From positions 62,001-126,000 of the forward strand of contig NZ_LT629762.1 of NCBI RefSeq assembly GCF_900105155.1: a stretch of 64,000 bases of DNA, given 5' to 3'. Below, in pieces: positions 55,341-63,227 of this stretch. The stretch comes from Pseudomonas prosekii (GTDB taxonomy: Bacteria; Pseudomonadota; Gammaproteobacteria; Pseudomonadales; Pseudomonadaceae). The notes under the pieces are model-generated. The model did no database searches. It was not told the DNA's origin and saw only the letters and a program-made list of their open reading frames with translations. Position 1 is the first letter of the stretch, and each line of letters starts with the position of its first letter. A program made the translations under genes and the position numbers.

Positions 55341-56495
55341 GTGATTGCAGTGAGGCAGACCACCCAAGCGTTTCGCAGCCGCTACCGCGCCGACATCCAT
55401 CGTTTCTATAACCCGTGGCTGCACGGCGCGTTTGTGCTGCTGTTCGGCGTGCTGGCGATAGGCGGATTCTGGCGCACCGTGCAGCAGGTTCAGCCACTGG
55501 AATGGCTGGCAGTGCCGTTGACGCTGCTGTTGTTCAACTTCGCCGTGTACAGCGTGCATCGGCACTTGGGGCATCACAAAAAGAGTTTTGCGCGGATGTT
55601 CTACGCGCGGCATGCCGGCGACCATCACAGCTTCTTCGCGCCCGGCCACATGACCTACGACAACGCTCGCGACTGGCGAGTGATTCTGTTCCCGGCGTGG
55701 CTGATCGTGGTGCACACGCTGGTCTTCACCCTGCCGCTGTGGTGGCTGTTGTCGCTGCTCAACGCCAACGTCGCCGGCCTGTCTGGTGGCTGCATGGTTC
55801 TTGGTTACCTGCTATACGAAGTGTTCCATGCTTGCGAGCATTTGCCGCCGCGCAATCCGGTCACGCGGTTGCCGTGGATTCGGCAGATGCGCCGCCTGCA
55901 TGAACTGCATCACCGCCGTGAGCTGATGCAGGAACGTAATTTCAATATCGTCTTTCCCCTGATGGATTACCTGTTCGGCACCCTTTACTGGGAACCGGAG
56001 CACGCCCACCCGCACCCGACGAGAACGCCCATGACCCGCATGCAACATCAGATCGTGATTGCCGCCAATCCGATTGCCGTGCTCGCCTACGCCAGCACCG
56101 TGAGCCGTTGGCCGGAGTGGCATCCGTCGTCGCTGAAGGTCGACGGCGACGCCGGCCCGCTGCATGCCGGCGCGCGTTTCGAGGAGGATATTCGCGCCGG
56201 TGGCCGCGACGGCCATCTGAGCTGGGACGTCGAAGAATACCTGCCGGGGCGCCGCTGGAGCGCGCGGGCGCGGGGCGATCACGGGTTGTCGCTGATGCTG
56301 ACTTATCAGTGCGACGCCGAGGGCGACGGCACGCGGTTTGTGCGCACGCTGGATTATCAGTTCAGCAGCCTGGGCATGCGCATCGCCAATCAACTAGTGC
56401 TCAAGCGCCGTATCGAACGAGAATCGGCAGCGTCGCTGGCGGCGTTGCGCGACCGTGCACAAGCGCACGTCGCTGCTGCGGGAGTGAGCGCGTGA
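55341..56495 (+). CDS. Fatty-acid hydroxylase/sterol desaturase fused to SRPBCC domain
   Basis: 384 residues. The membrane part (about 1-225, four helices) has histidine clusters HRHLGHHKKS, HAGDHHSFF and HELHHRR that coordinate a di-iron centre. From about 240 the protein continues as a polyketide-cyclase/SRPBCC ligand-binding domain (PNPIAVLAYASTVSRWPEWHP). Such hydroxylases act on membrane lipids; the substrate is unknown. GTG at 55341 or 55350 starts it. It overlaps the next gene by 4 bases. Confidence 0.83.
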   Translation: MIAVRQTTQAFRSRYRADIHRFYNPWLHGAFVLLFGVLAIGGFWRTVQQVQPLEWLAVPLTLLLFNFAVYSVHRHLGHHKKSFARMFYARHAGDHHSFFAPGHMTYDNARDWRVILFPAWLIVVHTLVFTLPLWWLLSLLNANVAGLSGGCMVLGYLLYEVFHACEHLPPRNPVTRLPWIRQMRRLHELHHRRELMQERNFNIVFPLMDYLFGTLYWEPEHAHPHPTRTPMTRMQHQIVIAANPIAVLAYASTVSRWPEWHPSSLKVDGDAGPLHAGARFEEDIRAGGRDGHLSWDVEEYLPGRRWSARARGDHGLSLMLTYQCDAEGDGTRFVRTLDYQFSSLGMRIANQLVLKRRIERESAASLAALRDRAQAHVAAAGVSA

Positions 56496-57571
56496 GATCA
56501 GTCCTCAGATTTGCAGTGGTGCTGATCGTCGTCACTGGCGGTTTTTTATTGCTGATGCCGACCAAGGTCCATCCGCTGGCGTGGACGCCGGCACCGGCGC
56601 CGTCGATGGTCAGCGGCGTCTACGCCGACAATCAACGCCTCAAGGACGTCGAGCGCATTGGCGCAGCGGATATCGACGGGCCGGAGGCGTTGCTGCTCGA
56701 AGAGGGTGCGCTGATCACCGGCCTGCACGATGGCCGAGTGATCCGCAGCAGCCTCGATGGCAAAACCCGCACCGTGCTGACCGACACCGGTGGCCGGCCG
56801 CTGGGCCTCGCGCGGCATCCCAACGGCATGCTGGTGATCGCTGACGGGCTCAAGGGTTTGCTGTCGCTGGACGCGCTGGGCCAGGTAATTCCATTGACCA
56901 CCGAGGCAAACGGCGTGCCTTTCGGGTTTACCGACGACGTGGCCATCGACAAGTCCGGGCATTACGCCTACTTCAGCGATGCGTCGAGCCGCTGGGGTTA
57001 CGGCAAGGACGGCGCGGCGATCATCGAGCACGGCGGCGACGGGCGTTTGCTGCGTTATGACTTCCAGAGCGGCAAAACCGAGGTGCTGCTGGAAAAACTC
57101 GAGTTCGCCAACGGCGTGACGCTGGGGCCGGACGATGCGTATGTGCTGGTCAACGAAACCGGGGCTTATCGCATCAGCCGGTATTGGCTGAGCGGACCGA
57201 AGGCCGGGACGCACGATGTTTTCATCGATAACTTGCCGGGGATGCCGGACAACCTCGCGTTCAATGGTCGTGATCGGTTCTGGGTGGCGCTGTATGCGCC
57301 GCGCAATGCGCTACTCGATGCGACGGCGCCGCACCCGTTTGTGCGCAAGATGATCGCGCGGGCGATGACCGTATTGCCTAAACCGGTTGAAAAGCGTGGG
57401 TTTGCTTTGGGGTTGGATCTGGACGGCAAGGTCATTGCCAATCTGCAGGACGCGAGCGACGGCAATTACTCGCCGATTACCACGGTGCGCGAGTATGGCG
57501 AGTGGTTGTATTTCGGTTCGCTGAAAGCGCAGCACATGGTGCGCTTGCCGCTAAGCAAAGCACTTCAATAA
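56492..57571 (+). CDS. SMP-30/strictosidine-synthase-like β-propeller protein
   Basis: 359 residues with an N-terminal membrane anchor or signal (SVLRFAVVLIVVTGGFLLLM). The propeller repeats include DIDGPEALLLEEGALITG, GRPLGLARHPNGMLVIAD, DVAIDKSGHYAYFSDASSRW and GFALGLDLDGKVI, as in SMP-30/gluconolactonase and plant strictosidine synthase relatives. The GTG overlaps the hydroxylase TGA (GTGA), so the two are translationally coupled. Probably a periplasmic hydrolase acting on the hydroxylase product; this is inference. Confidence 0.8.
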   Translation: MRSVLRFAVVLIVVTGGFLLLMPTKVHPLAWTPAPAPSMVSGVYADNQRLKDVERIGAADIDGPEALLLEEGALITGLHDGRVIRSSLDGKTRTVLTDTGGRPLGLARHPNGMLVIADGLKGLLSLDALGQVIPLTTEANGVPFGFTDDVAIDKSGHYAYFSDASSRWGYGKDGAAIIEHGGDGRLLRYDFQSGKTEVLLEKLEFANGVTLGPDDAYVLVNETGAYRISRYWLSGPKAGTHDVFIDNLPGMPDNLAFNGRDRFWVALYAPRNALLDATAPHPFVRKMIARAMTVLPKPVEKRGFALGLDLDGKVIANLQDASDGNYSPITTVREYGEWLYFGSLKAQHMVRLPLSKALQ

Positions 57572-57591
57572 CCCCCCCCAACCCCGCCCTT

Positions 57592-57681
57592 GTAGGAGCG
57601 GGCTTGCCCGCGAAGGCGTCTTCATAGTCGCCATAGAGGTCGACTGAAAAGACGCCTTCGCGGGCAAGCCTCGCTCCTACA
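57592..57681. repeat. REPIN downstream of the SMP-30-like gene
   Basis: GTAGGAGCGGGCTTGCCCGCGA ... TCGCGGGCAAGCCTCGCTCCTAC inverted pair. Confidence 0.87.
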
Positions 57682-57733
57682 GTATCGAAGGGGTTTGGGC
57701 CTTTTCGGGGGTGGGGCTCCCGGTGTTTTGCGA

Positions 57734-57991
57734 TCAGCGCGGATTGATCTGGTTATCGCGCTCGGCGTTGTCGGTTTCTTCGCGCACGCGTTCCGGATCG
57801 ATGTCGGTGCCGTCGCTTTGCTCCAGCGGCTTGGCGCCTTCGTTGTTCGGCAGCTCGTCGATCCCCGGCTCGTCCTCGGGGTTGACGGTGGTGCGGCCAG
57901 GGCTCAGCGGTTCTGGATGGGTCGGAATCGGGTCGTACCCGCCCTGCTGTTCGCTGGGAAATTTTTCGTTGGAAAACCGTGTATCAGACAT
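57734..57991 (-). CDS. Small acidic hypothetical protein
   Basis: 85 residues, strongly acidic and proline-rich (PEPLSPGRTTVNPEDEPGIDELP). No domain is recognised. ATG at 57991 has AGAGGTG upstream, so it is a real gene. Similar small acidic proteins are common in stress regulons, but that is inference from context. Confidence 0.7.
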   Translation of the reverse strand: MSDTRFSNEKFPSEQQGGYDPIPTHPEPLSPGRTTVNPEDEPGIDELPNNEGAKPLEQSDGTDIDPERVREETDNAERDNQINPR

Positions 57992-58094
57992 TGGTTGGCA
58001 CCTCTGAAAAGTGAGTCGGGGATGGAAGACTCTGTACTTTCGAGGTGCCGGGCTTGAGCGCCGTTCCAATTATTCAGTCACCAGTCGTCGGTGG

Positions 58095-58337
58095 TCAGGA
58101 CGAGGCCTGAAGCTGCTGAACAATTTTCTCTTTGACCTGGAAACGCCGCTCCTTGAGTTTTTTCAAAGCGTCGTCACTTGGCGCGTCCGACTGTGCGGTT
58201 TCAGCCTTGACCACCTCGGCATCAGCCTGCGAGTACTTGTTGATCAGTGAATCCAGTAACGGATCCTTGGTGCGTTTTTGCTGGATATCTTCCTTGGAAA
58301 TATTCAAATCCTGATAAAGATCGTGTGGCACCGGCAT
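58095..58337 (-). CDS. DUF465/YdcH-family small protein
   Basis: 80 residues, helical: HDLYQDLNISKEDIQQKRTKDPLLDSLINKYSQADAEV then KKLKERRFQVKEKIVQQL. ATG at 58337 has GGAGGTG upstream. Function is unknown. Confidence 0.78.
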   Translation of the reverse strand: MPVPHDLYQDLNISKEDIQQKRTKDPLLDSLINKYSQADAEVVKAETAQSDAPSDDALKKLKERRFQVKEKIVQQLQASS

Positions 58338-58553
58338 GGAACACCTCCGTTTATTGATCGGCAGCAAACGCGGTCACTTGCGTTCGCCAACCATCAGAAT
58401 GGCCTCGGTTACCCGCTTCTGTCGACCTGCTGTCAGACCAGCGGTGTCCGTTCGTCGTCGTTTTGCATTTGCGATAAAACCTTTCGTCGCCCGCAAGCCT
58501 CCATTACATAACGATCACCTGATCGCTTATAAAACCCGTGTGGAGATGAACCA

Positions 58554-59075
58554 ATGGACGGATTTAACCTGCGCCACCTCGCCCTCGCCGTTGCCCTGAG
58601 CACCGGTATGAGCACTGCTTTTGCTGCCACTTCCAATGATTTTGTCGACAACGCGGCCGCTGGCGGCATCGCCGAGATCGAAACCAGCAAATTGGCTCTG
58701 GAAAAGAGTTCATCGGCAGACATCAAAGCCTTCGCCAACATGATGATCAAAGATCACACCGAGGCGAACGCAGAACTCAAAGCCCTGGCGAACAAGCATG
58801 ACATCGAGGTGCCGGACGACACCACGCTGGTCAAGCAAGCCAAGGAAAAAATCCTCGACATGCGCGACGAATCGTTCGATGCGGCCTATGCCAATAATCA
58901 GGTAAAGGCCCACGAAGAAACCATCGCGCTGTTTAAGAAAGAAGCTGAAACAGTCACCGACGATAAAAAGGCCGGTGCCACCGAGTTGAAAGGTTTTGCA
59001 CAGAAAATGCTGCCGGCGCTGGAAAAACATCTGACCGCAGCGAAAGAATTGCAAGCCAAACACCCAAGCAAGTAA
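58554..59075 (+). CDS. DUF4142 periplasmic protein
   Basis: 173 residues. A signal peptide (LALAVALSTGMSTAFA) is followed by the ferritin-like DUF4142 helical domain (DNAAAGGIAEIETSKLALEKSSSADIKAFANMMIKDH, HEETIALFKKEAE). Such proteins are linked to envelope stress. It starts with a good ribosome site and ends at an intrinsic terminator. Confidence 0.88.
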   Translation: MDGFNLRHLALAVALSTGMSTAFAATSNDFVDNAAAGGIAEIETSKLALEKSSSADIKAFANMMIKDHTEANAELKALANKHDIEVPDDTTLVKQAKEKILDMRDESFDAAYANNQVKAHEETIALFKKEAETVTDDKKAGATELKGFAQKMLPALEKHLTAAKELQAKHPSK

Positions 59076-59113
59076 CGCCGTTTAAACAGTTGAATAAACA
59101 ACCGCATAAAAAA

Positions 59114-59138
59114 ACCGCATCCATTGGATGCGGTTTTT
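59114..59138. terminator. Intrinsic terminator after the DUF4142 gene
   Basis: ACCGCATCC-ATT-GGATGCGGT followed by TTTT, with A-run on the opposite side; can serve both convergent genes. Confidence 0.88.
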
Positions 59139-59148
59139 GTGTCTGTTA

Positions 59149-59460
59149 TCAGCCGCCATCAGTATCAATATCGGCATCGGTGTCTTCACCCGGCGATGGC
59201 CGATCGGGCTCGGGTTTGAAACCGGGACTGAATTCGTTGTCGTTATCGTCGTGAACGTTTTTCTGATCGACTTCGCTGTCGGCGCTTTCCGGTTCGGCAG
59301 TATTTTCATCGCGGCTTTGATCGCGGTTCTGGGCGACGCCTTGATCGCGGCTCTGATCGTTGCCCGGAGCCCCGTCCCCCGGCACTTGCGGGTCGATTGC
59401 CGGGTCATTGCGGTCAATCGGTGCCCCGCCCGGATCCTGTTGCTGAGACTGGTCTTTCAT
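59149..59460 (-). CDS. Acidic, low-complexity hypothetical protein
   Basis: 103 residues, rich in Asp, Glu, Gln and Pro (SRDQGVAQNRDQSRDENTAEPE, PSPGEDTDADIDTDGG). The longer upstream frame is not needed: ATG at 59460 has GAGGT. No domain is recognised; probably disordered. It lies between the DUF4142 gene and the stressosome operon. Confidence 0.6.
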   Translation of the reverse strand: MKDQSQQQDPGGAPIDRNDPAIDPQVPGDGAPGNDQSRDQGVAQNRDQSRDENTAEPESADSEVDQKNVHDDNDNEFSPGFKPEPDRPSPGEDTDADIDTDGG

Positions 59461-59726
59461 AAGTACCTCGCTCGTCAATTCACATGCGCGGCCAAAACAG
59501 TCAGGCCTTGAAAATAGGAAGCCATTGTTGGCGCAGGGTTCAAATTGAATGGACAGTGCCATGCTCGCTGATAAAAGATCACAGCCTTGTGCAGTGACTA
59601 CTAGAGTTCTGCTCAGGATAAAAATATCCTTGCGCCCGCTAACAACTAATTCACACCACAAATGTCACTGATTTGCGCCGATCGTAATTTGGGGAATCGG
59701 TGCAGACCTTTTGGGAGTCGACACAC
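59461..59726. promoter_or_regulatory. Promoter region of the stressosome operon
   Basis: No gene. A perfect AGGATA-AAAA-TATCCT dyad (59615-59630) lies about 100 bases upstream of the first stressosome gene and could be an operator. The divergent acidic-protein gene also starts here. Confidence 0.4.
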
Positions 59727-60578
59727 ATGGCAGCACTGCAAACCAGCACGCTTGAAGCGATGAAAACACAACAATCGCAACTGCTTGCCGAATGGACCAA
59801 AGGCCTCGAAGCCAACGGCGCGACGCGCAACCTCAAGGAACAGGACCTCAAGCAACAGATGTCCGAGTTTCTCCAGTTGGTGATTTCCGGCCTTGAGCAA
59901 GGCAATGGCCAGAACATCGCCGCGCCGGCCTGGGACGAGATTCGTCAGTTTCTCGAAAAACTCTCCCACAGCCGCGCCCTGCTCGGCCAGGATTCGCAGC
60001 AGACTGCCAGCTTCATTTTCTCCCTCAAGGGTCCGGTATTCAGCCTGCTGCAAAACCTCTACAGCAATAATCCAGCGCAGCTCGGCGAACAACTCTGGGA
60101 AGTTTCCGAGCTGCTCGATGCGCTCGGCATGCACACCATCCGCACCTTCCAGAAATCCCGTGAAGCGGTGATCAAGCGTCAGCAGGAAGAACTGCTGGAG
60201 CTGTCGACCCCGGTGGTCAAGTTGTGGGACGGCGTGCTGGCGCTGCCGATGATCGGCACACTGGATTCGCAACGCACCCAAGTGGTCATGGAATCACTGC
60301 TGCAACGCATCGTCGACACCGGTTCGGAAATCGCCATTATCGACATCACTGGCGTGCCGACCGTCGATACCCTGGTCGCGCAACACCTGCTGAAAACCGT
60401 GACCGCGATTCGCCTGATGGGCGCTGACTGCATCATCAGCGGCGTGCGTCCGCAAATCGCGCAAACCATCGTGCACCTGGGCCTCGACCTGCAAGGCGTG
60501 GTGACCAAGGCCAATCTGGCCGACGCCCTGAAACTGGCCCTGACCCGCTTGGGAATTACCGTCAGCAAGGCGGGATGA
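59727..60578 (+). CDS. RsbR-type stressosome sensor (RsbR_N plus STAS)
   Basis: 283 residues. An N-terminal globin-like sensory region of about 155 residues is joined by an α-helical linker (KRQQEELLELSTPVVKLWDGVLALPMIGTLD) to a STAS domain (IIDITGVPTVDTLVAQHLL). Thr215 matches the first RsbT-phosphorylated site of B. subtilis RsbR; the second site position is Ser238 (IISGVRPQ) instead of threonine. RsbR proteins build the stressosome shell with RsbS. GGGAG precedes the ATG at 59727. The signal sensed by the N-terminal part is unknown. Confidence 0.88.
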   Translation: MAALQTSTLEAMKTQQSQLLAEWTKGLEANGATRNLKEQDLKQQMSEFLQLVISGLEQGNGQNIAAPAWDEIRQFLEKLSHSRALLGQDSQQTASFIFSLKGPVFSLLQNLYSNNPAQLGEQLWEVSELLDALGMHTIRTFQKSREAVIKRQQEELLELSTPVVKLWDGVLALPMIGTLDSQRTQVVMESLLQRIVDTGSEIAIIDITGVPTVDTLVAQHLLKTVTAIRLMGADCIISGVRPQIAQTIVHLGLDLQGVVTKANLADALKLALTRLGITVSKAG

Positions 60579-60582
60579 GGCC

Positions 60583-60945
60583 ATGGAACGCATACCGATT
60601 CTGCAAATGGGCGACTTTCTGCTGGTGACCATCCAGGTCGACATGCATGACCAGTTGGCCCTGACCCTTCAGGACGACCTGTCCGAACGCATCAGCCGCA
60701 CCTCCGCGCGCGGCGTGCTGATCGACATTTCTGCGCTGGACATGGTCGATTCGTTTATCGGCCGGATGATCGGCACCATTTCCGGCCTGTCGAGGATCAT
60801 GGACGCCGAGACGGTATTGGTCGGCATGCAGCCCGCCGTGGCAATTACCCTGGTCGAACTCGGCATGACCTTGCCCGGCGTCAGCACTGCGCTGAACGTC
60901 GAGCGGGGGATGAAACTGCTGCAGGAACGAGTGCGCGAACAATGA
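60583..60945 (+). CDS. RsbS-type STAS scaffold protein
   Basis: 120 residues, a single STAS domain. The conserved phospho-acceptor is Ser57 in DMVDSFIGRMIGTI, corresponding to Ser59 of B. subtilis RsbS. Unphosphorylated RsbS holds RsbT in the stressosome. It starts 4 bases after rsbR and overlaps rsbT. Confidence 0.9.
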   Translation: MERIPILQMGDFLLVTIQVDMHDQLALTLQDDLSERISRTSARGVLIDISALDMVDSFIGRMIGTISGLSRIMDAETVLVGMQPAVAITLVELGMTLPGVSTALNVERGMKLLQERVREQ

Positions 60946-61346
60946 GCGTGCGCAGCAGCGGCAGCCAACCGATTCAGATTGAGCAAGACGTGGTCCTGGC
61001 CCGCCAGACCGCGCGCAAGCTTGCCCAGGAATGCGGCATGCGCCTGATCGATCTGACCAAAATGGTTACGGCGGTCAGCGAGCTGGCGCGTAACACCATG
61101 GTCTATGGCGGTGGCGGCGACATGGATTGGGAAATTCTCGATGAGAGCGGCCGTACCGGTTTGCGTCTGGTGTTTCGTGACGAAGGGCCGGGCATCCCCG
61201 ACCTGAAACTGGCGATGACCGACGGCTGGACCTCCGGCGGTGGTCTCGGCTTGGGCCTGACCGGCGCCCGGCGTCTGGTGGAAGAGTTCGAACTGGAAAC
61301 CGAGCCCGGCAAAGGCACGCGCATAACGATTACCCGATGGACATGA
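60942..61346 (+). CDS. RsbT-type switch kinase
   Basis: 134 residues of the HATPase/GHKL fold. N-box Asn51 in ELARNTMVYGGGG, DEGPGIPDLKLAM and GGGLGLGLTGARRLVEEF are intact. RsbT phosphorylates RsbR and RsbS and is released on stress. ATG overlaps the rsbS stop by 4 bases. Confidence 0.9.
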   Translation: MSVRSSGSQPIQIEQDVVLARQTARKLAQECGMRLIDLTKMVTAVSELARNTMVYGGGGDMDWEILDESGRTGLRLVFRDEGPGIPDLKLAMTDGWTSGGGLGLGLTGARRLVEEFELETEPGKGTRITITRWT

Positions 61347-62347
61347 ATATTGGGGGCACCCTGACGCAGGTTTTGCCGATCGAGGACAGCAGCCAGATCG
61401 GCCACGCCCGCCGCACCGCGCAACAGCTCGCCGAGCAGCATGGCTTCGACGCCACCGACGCCGGACGCGTCGCACTGGTGGTGACGGAACTCGCCAGCAA
61501 CATTCTCAAACACGCGGCGCGTGGCGAATTGCACCTGCGAGTCTTGCCGCGCGCCGTGGGCGCCGGGATCGAAATCCTCGCGATTGATCGCGCGGGCGGT
61601 TTCGACGTGCAAGCGTGCCTGACCGACGGCTTCTCCACCCGTGGCACCCAAGGCATCGGCCTCGGCGCCATGTCGCGCCAGGCTGACGTGTTCGACGTGC
61701 ACGCCGACTCGCGCGGCACCGTGCTGTTGACGCGTTTCTATCCGCGTAACGACAAGGCACCGGACCGCCGCGTCGGCATCAGCCAGCACTCTTTGCACGA
61801 TGACCCGTCGTGTGGCGACGTGTTCCACCTGGCGTTTGATGGCGCCAGCATCAGCGCGTTGGTCATCGACGGTTTGGGCCATGGCGAAGAAGCCGAACGC
61901 GGTGCGCGGGCCGGCGAGCAGACTTACGCGCTGACGCCGTTCGCCTCACCGGTATTGCTGCTGGAAGACATTCATCGGGCGATGATCGGTTCGCGTGGCG
62001 GCGCATTGGCAATCGCCCAATTCGACGGCGACTCGCTGAGATTCGTCGGCATCGGTAACATCGGCGCCTGCCTGATTGCCCCGGACAAGTCCCGTGGCCT
62101 GGCCTCGCATCCCGGAATCGTCGGTGGCCAATATCGGAAAGCCCAACCCTTTGACTATGCTCACGTGAATGGACAGTTATTGATCATGTACAGCGACGGC
62201 CTGCAGTCTCGTTGGAATCTGCAAGATTACCCCGGCCTGGTGCACCGCCATCCCGCCGTGATTGCCGCCATTTTGCACCGCGACTTCTGCCGTGGGCGCG
62301 ACGACGTCACGGTGCTGGTCGTGGCTCTGGAGGCCGCCCATGGCTGA
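61337..62347 (+). CDS. Fusion of GHKL kinase-fold and PP2C/SpoIIE phosphatase (RsbX-like)
   Basis: 336 residues. The first ~135 residues form a second RsbT/RsbW-like domain (TELASNILKHAA with Asn55, GIGLGAMSRQADVF). The rest is a SpoIIE-type phosphatase (LVIDGLGHGEEAERGA, GGALAIAQFDGDSLRFVGIGNI, RDDVTVLVVAL). RsbX resets the stressosome by removing phosphate from RsbR/RsbS. The extra kinase-fold domain is unlike Bacillus RsbX. It overlaps rsbT by 10 bases. Confidence 0.85.
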   Translation: MDMNIGGTLTQVLPIEDSSQIGHARRTAQQLAEQHGFDATDAGRVALVVTELASNILKHAARGELHLRVLPRAVGAGIEILAIDRAGGFDVQACLTDGFSTRGTQGIGLGAMSRQADVFDVHADSRGTVLLTRFYPRNDKAPDRRVGISQHSLHDDPSCGDVFHLAFDGASISALVIDGLGHGEEAERGARAGEQTYALTPFASPVLLLEDIHRAMIGSRGGALAIAQFDGDSLRFVGIGNIGACLIAPDKSRGLASHPGIVGGQYRKAQPFDYAHVNGQLLIMYSDGLQSRWNLQDYPGLVHRHPAVIAAILHRDFCRGRDDVTVLVVALEAAHG

Positions 62348-63227
62348 TTCACTGAACCTGACGCCGAACCTGACGCCCGATGAACAAGCGGCGCTGATCG
62401 CGCAGTTGCAGAGCGAAGCCAACGCCCTGCGTGAAGAGCTGGACGAGACCAATCAGGGCGTCCTGGCGTTGTACGCCGAGCTGGATCAGCAGGCCGATCA
62501 ATTGCGCCAGGCGTCGGACCTGAAAAGCCGTTTCCTGTCGTACATGAGCCATGAATTCCGCACCCCGCTGGGCTCGATCCTGAGCATCACCGGGCTGCTG
62601 ACCGATGAACTCGACGGGCCGCTGAGCAGCGAACAGCACAAACAAGTGGCGTTCGTCAGCGGTGCCGCACGCGAGTTGAGCGACATGGTCGACGACCTGC
62701 TAGACCTGGCGAAGATCGAAGCCGGGCGCATCACCATCTCGCCGGGCTGGTTCGACATGTTCGACCTGTTCTCGGCGTTGCGCGGGATGTTCCGGCCGAT
62801 TGTCGATGGCGGCGCGGTGGATCTGATTTTCGAAGAACCGGTGGGCATTCCACGGCTGTTTACCGATGACAAGAAACTCGCGCAGATCCTGCGCAACTTC
62901 ATTTCCAACTCGCTGAAGTTCACCACACGCGGTGAAGTGCGGGTTTCGGCGCGGCTCGAAGACGGCGATTGCATCCGCTTCGCCGTCACCGATACCGGAA
63001 TAGGTATCGCCCCGGAGCTACATGGCGCATTGTTCGAGGACTTTTCGCAGGTCGACTCACCTTTGCAGAAACGCTTGCGCGGCACCGGGCTAGGCTTGTC
63101 GCTGTGCAAACGCTTCGCCGCGCTCCTCGGTGGCGAGGTCGGGGTGCAGAGCACGCCGGGCACTGGCTCGACCTTTTTTGTGATCATCCCGCTGGCCATT
63201 CCTGTGGAGCCCGCCGATGAAACGTGA
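62340..63227 (+). CDS. Cytoplasmic histidine kinase of the stressosome operon
   Basis: 295 residues. A coiled coil (about 15-60, EANALREELDETNQGVLALY) is followed by HisKA with His71 in YMSHEFRTPLGSIL, then the ATPase boxes NFISNSLKFT, DTGIGIAPE and GTGLGLSLCKRF. No membrane segment. It starts inside the phosphatase gene end (8-base overlap), so it is part of the operon. The phosphatase and kinase could link the stressosome to a phospho-relay with the next gene. Confidence 0.9.
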   Translation: MADSLNLTPNLTPDEQAALIAQLQSEANALREELDETNQGVLALYAELDQQADQLRQASDLKSRFLSYMSHEFRTPLGSILSITGLLTDELDGPLSSEQHKQVAFVSGAARELSDMVDDLLDLAKIEAGRITISPGWFDMFDLFSALRGMFRPIVDGGAVDLIFEEPVGIPRLFTDDKKLAQILRNFISNSLKFTTRGEVRVSARLEDGDCIRFAVTDTGIGIAPELHGALFEDFSQVDSPLQKRLRGTGLGLSLCKRFAALLGGEVGVQSTPGTGSTFFVIIPLAIPVEPADET

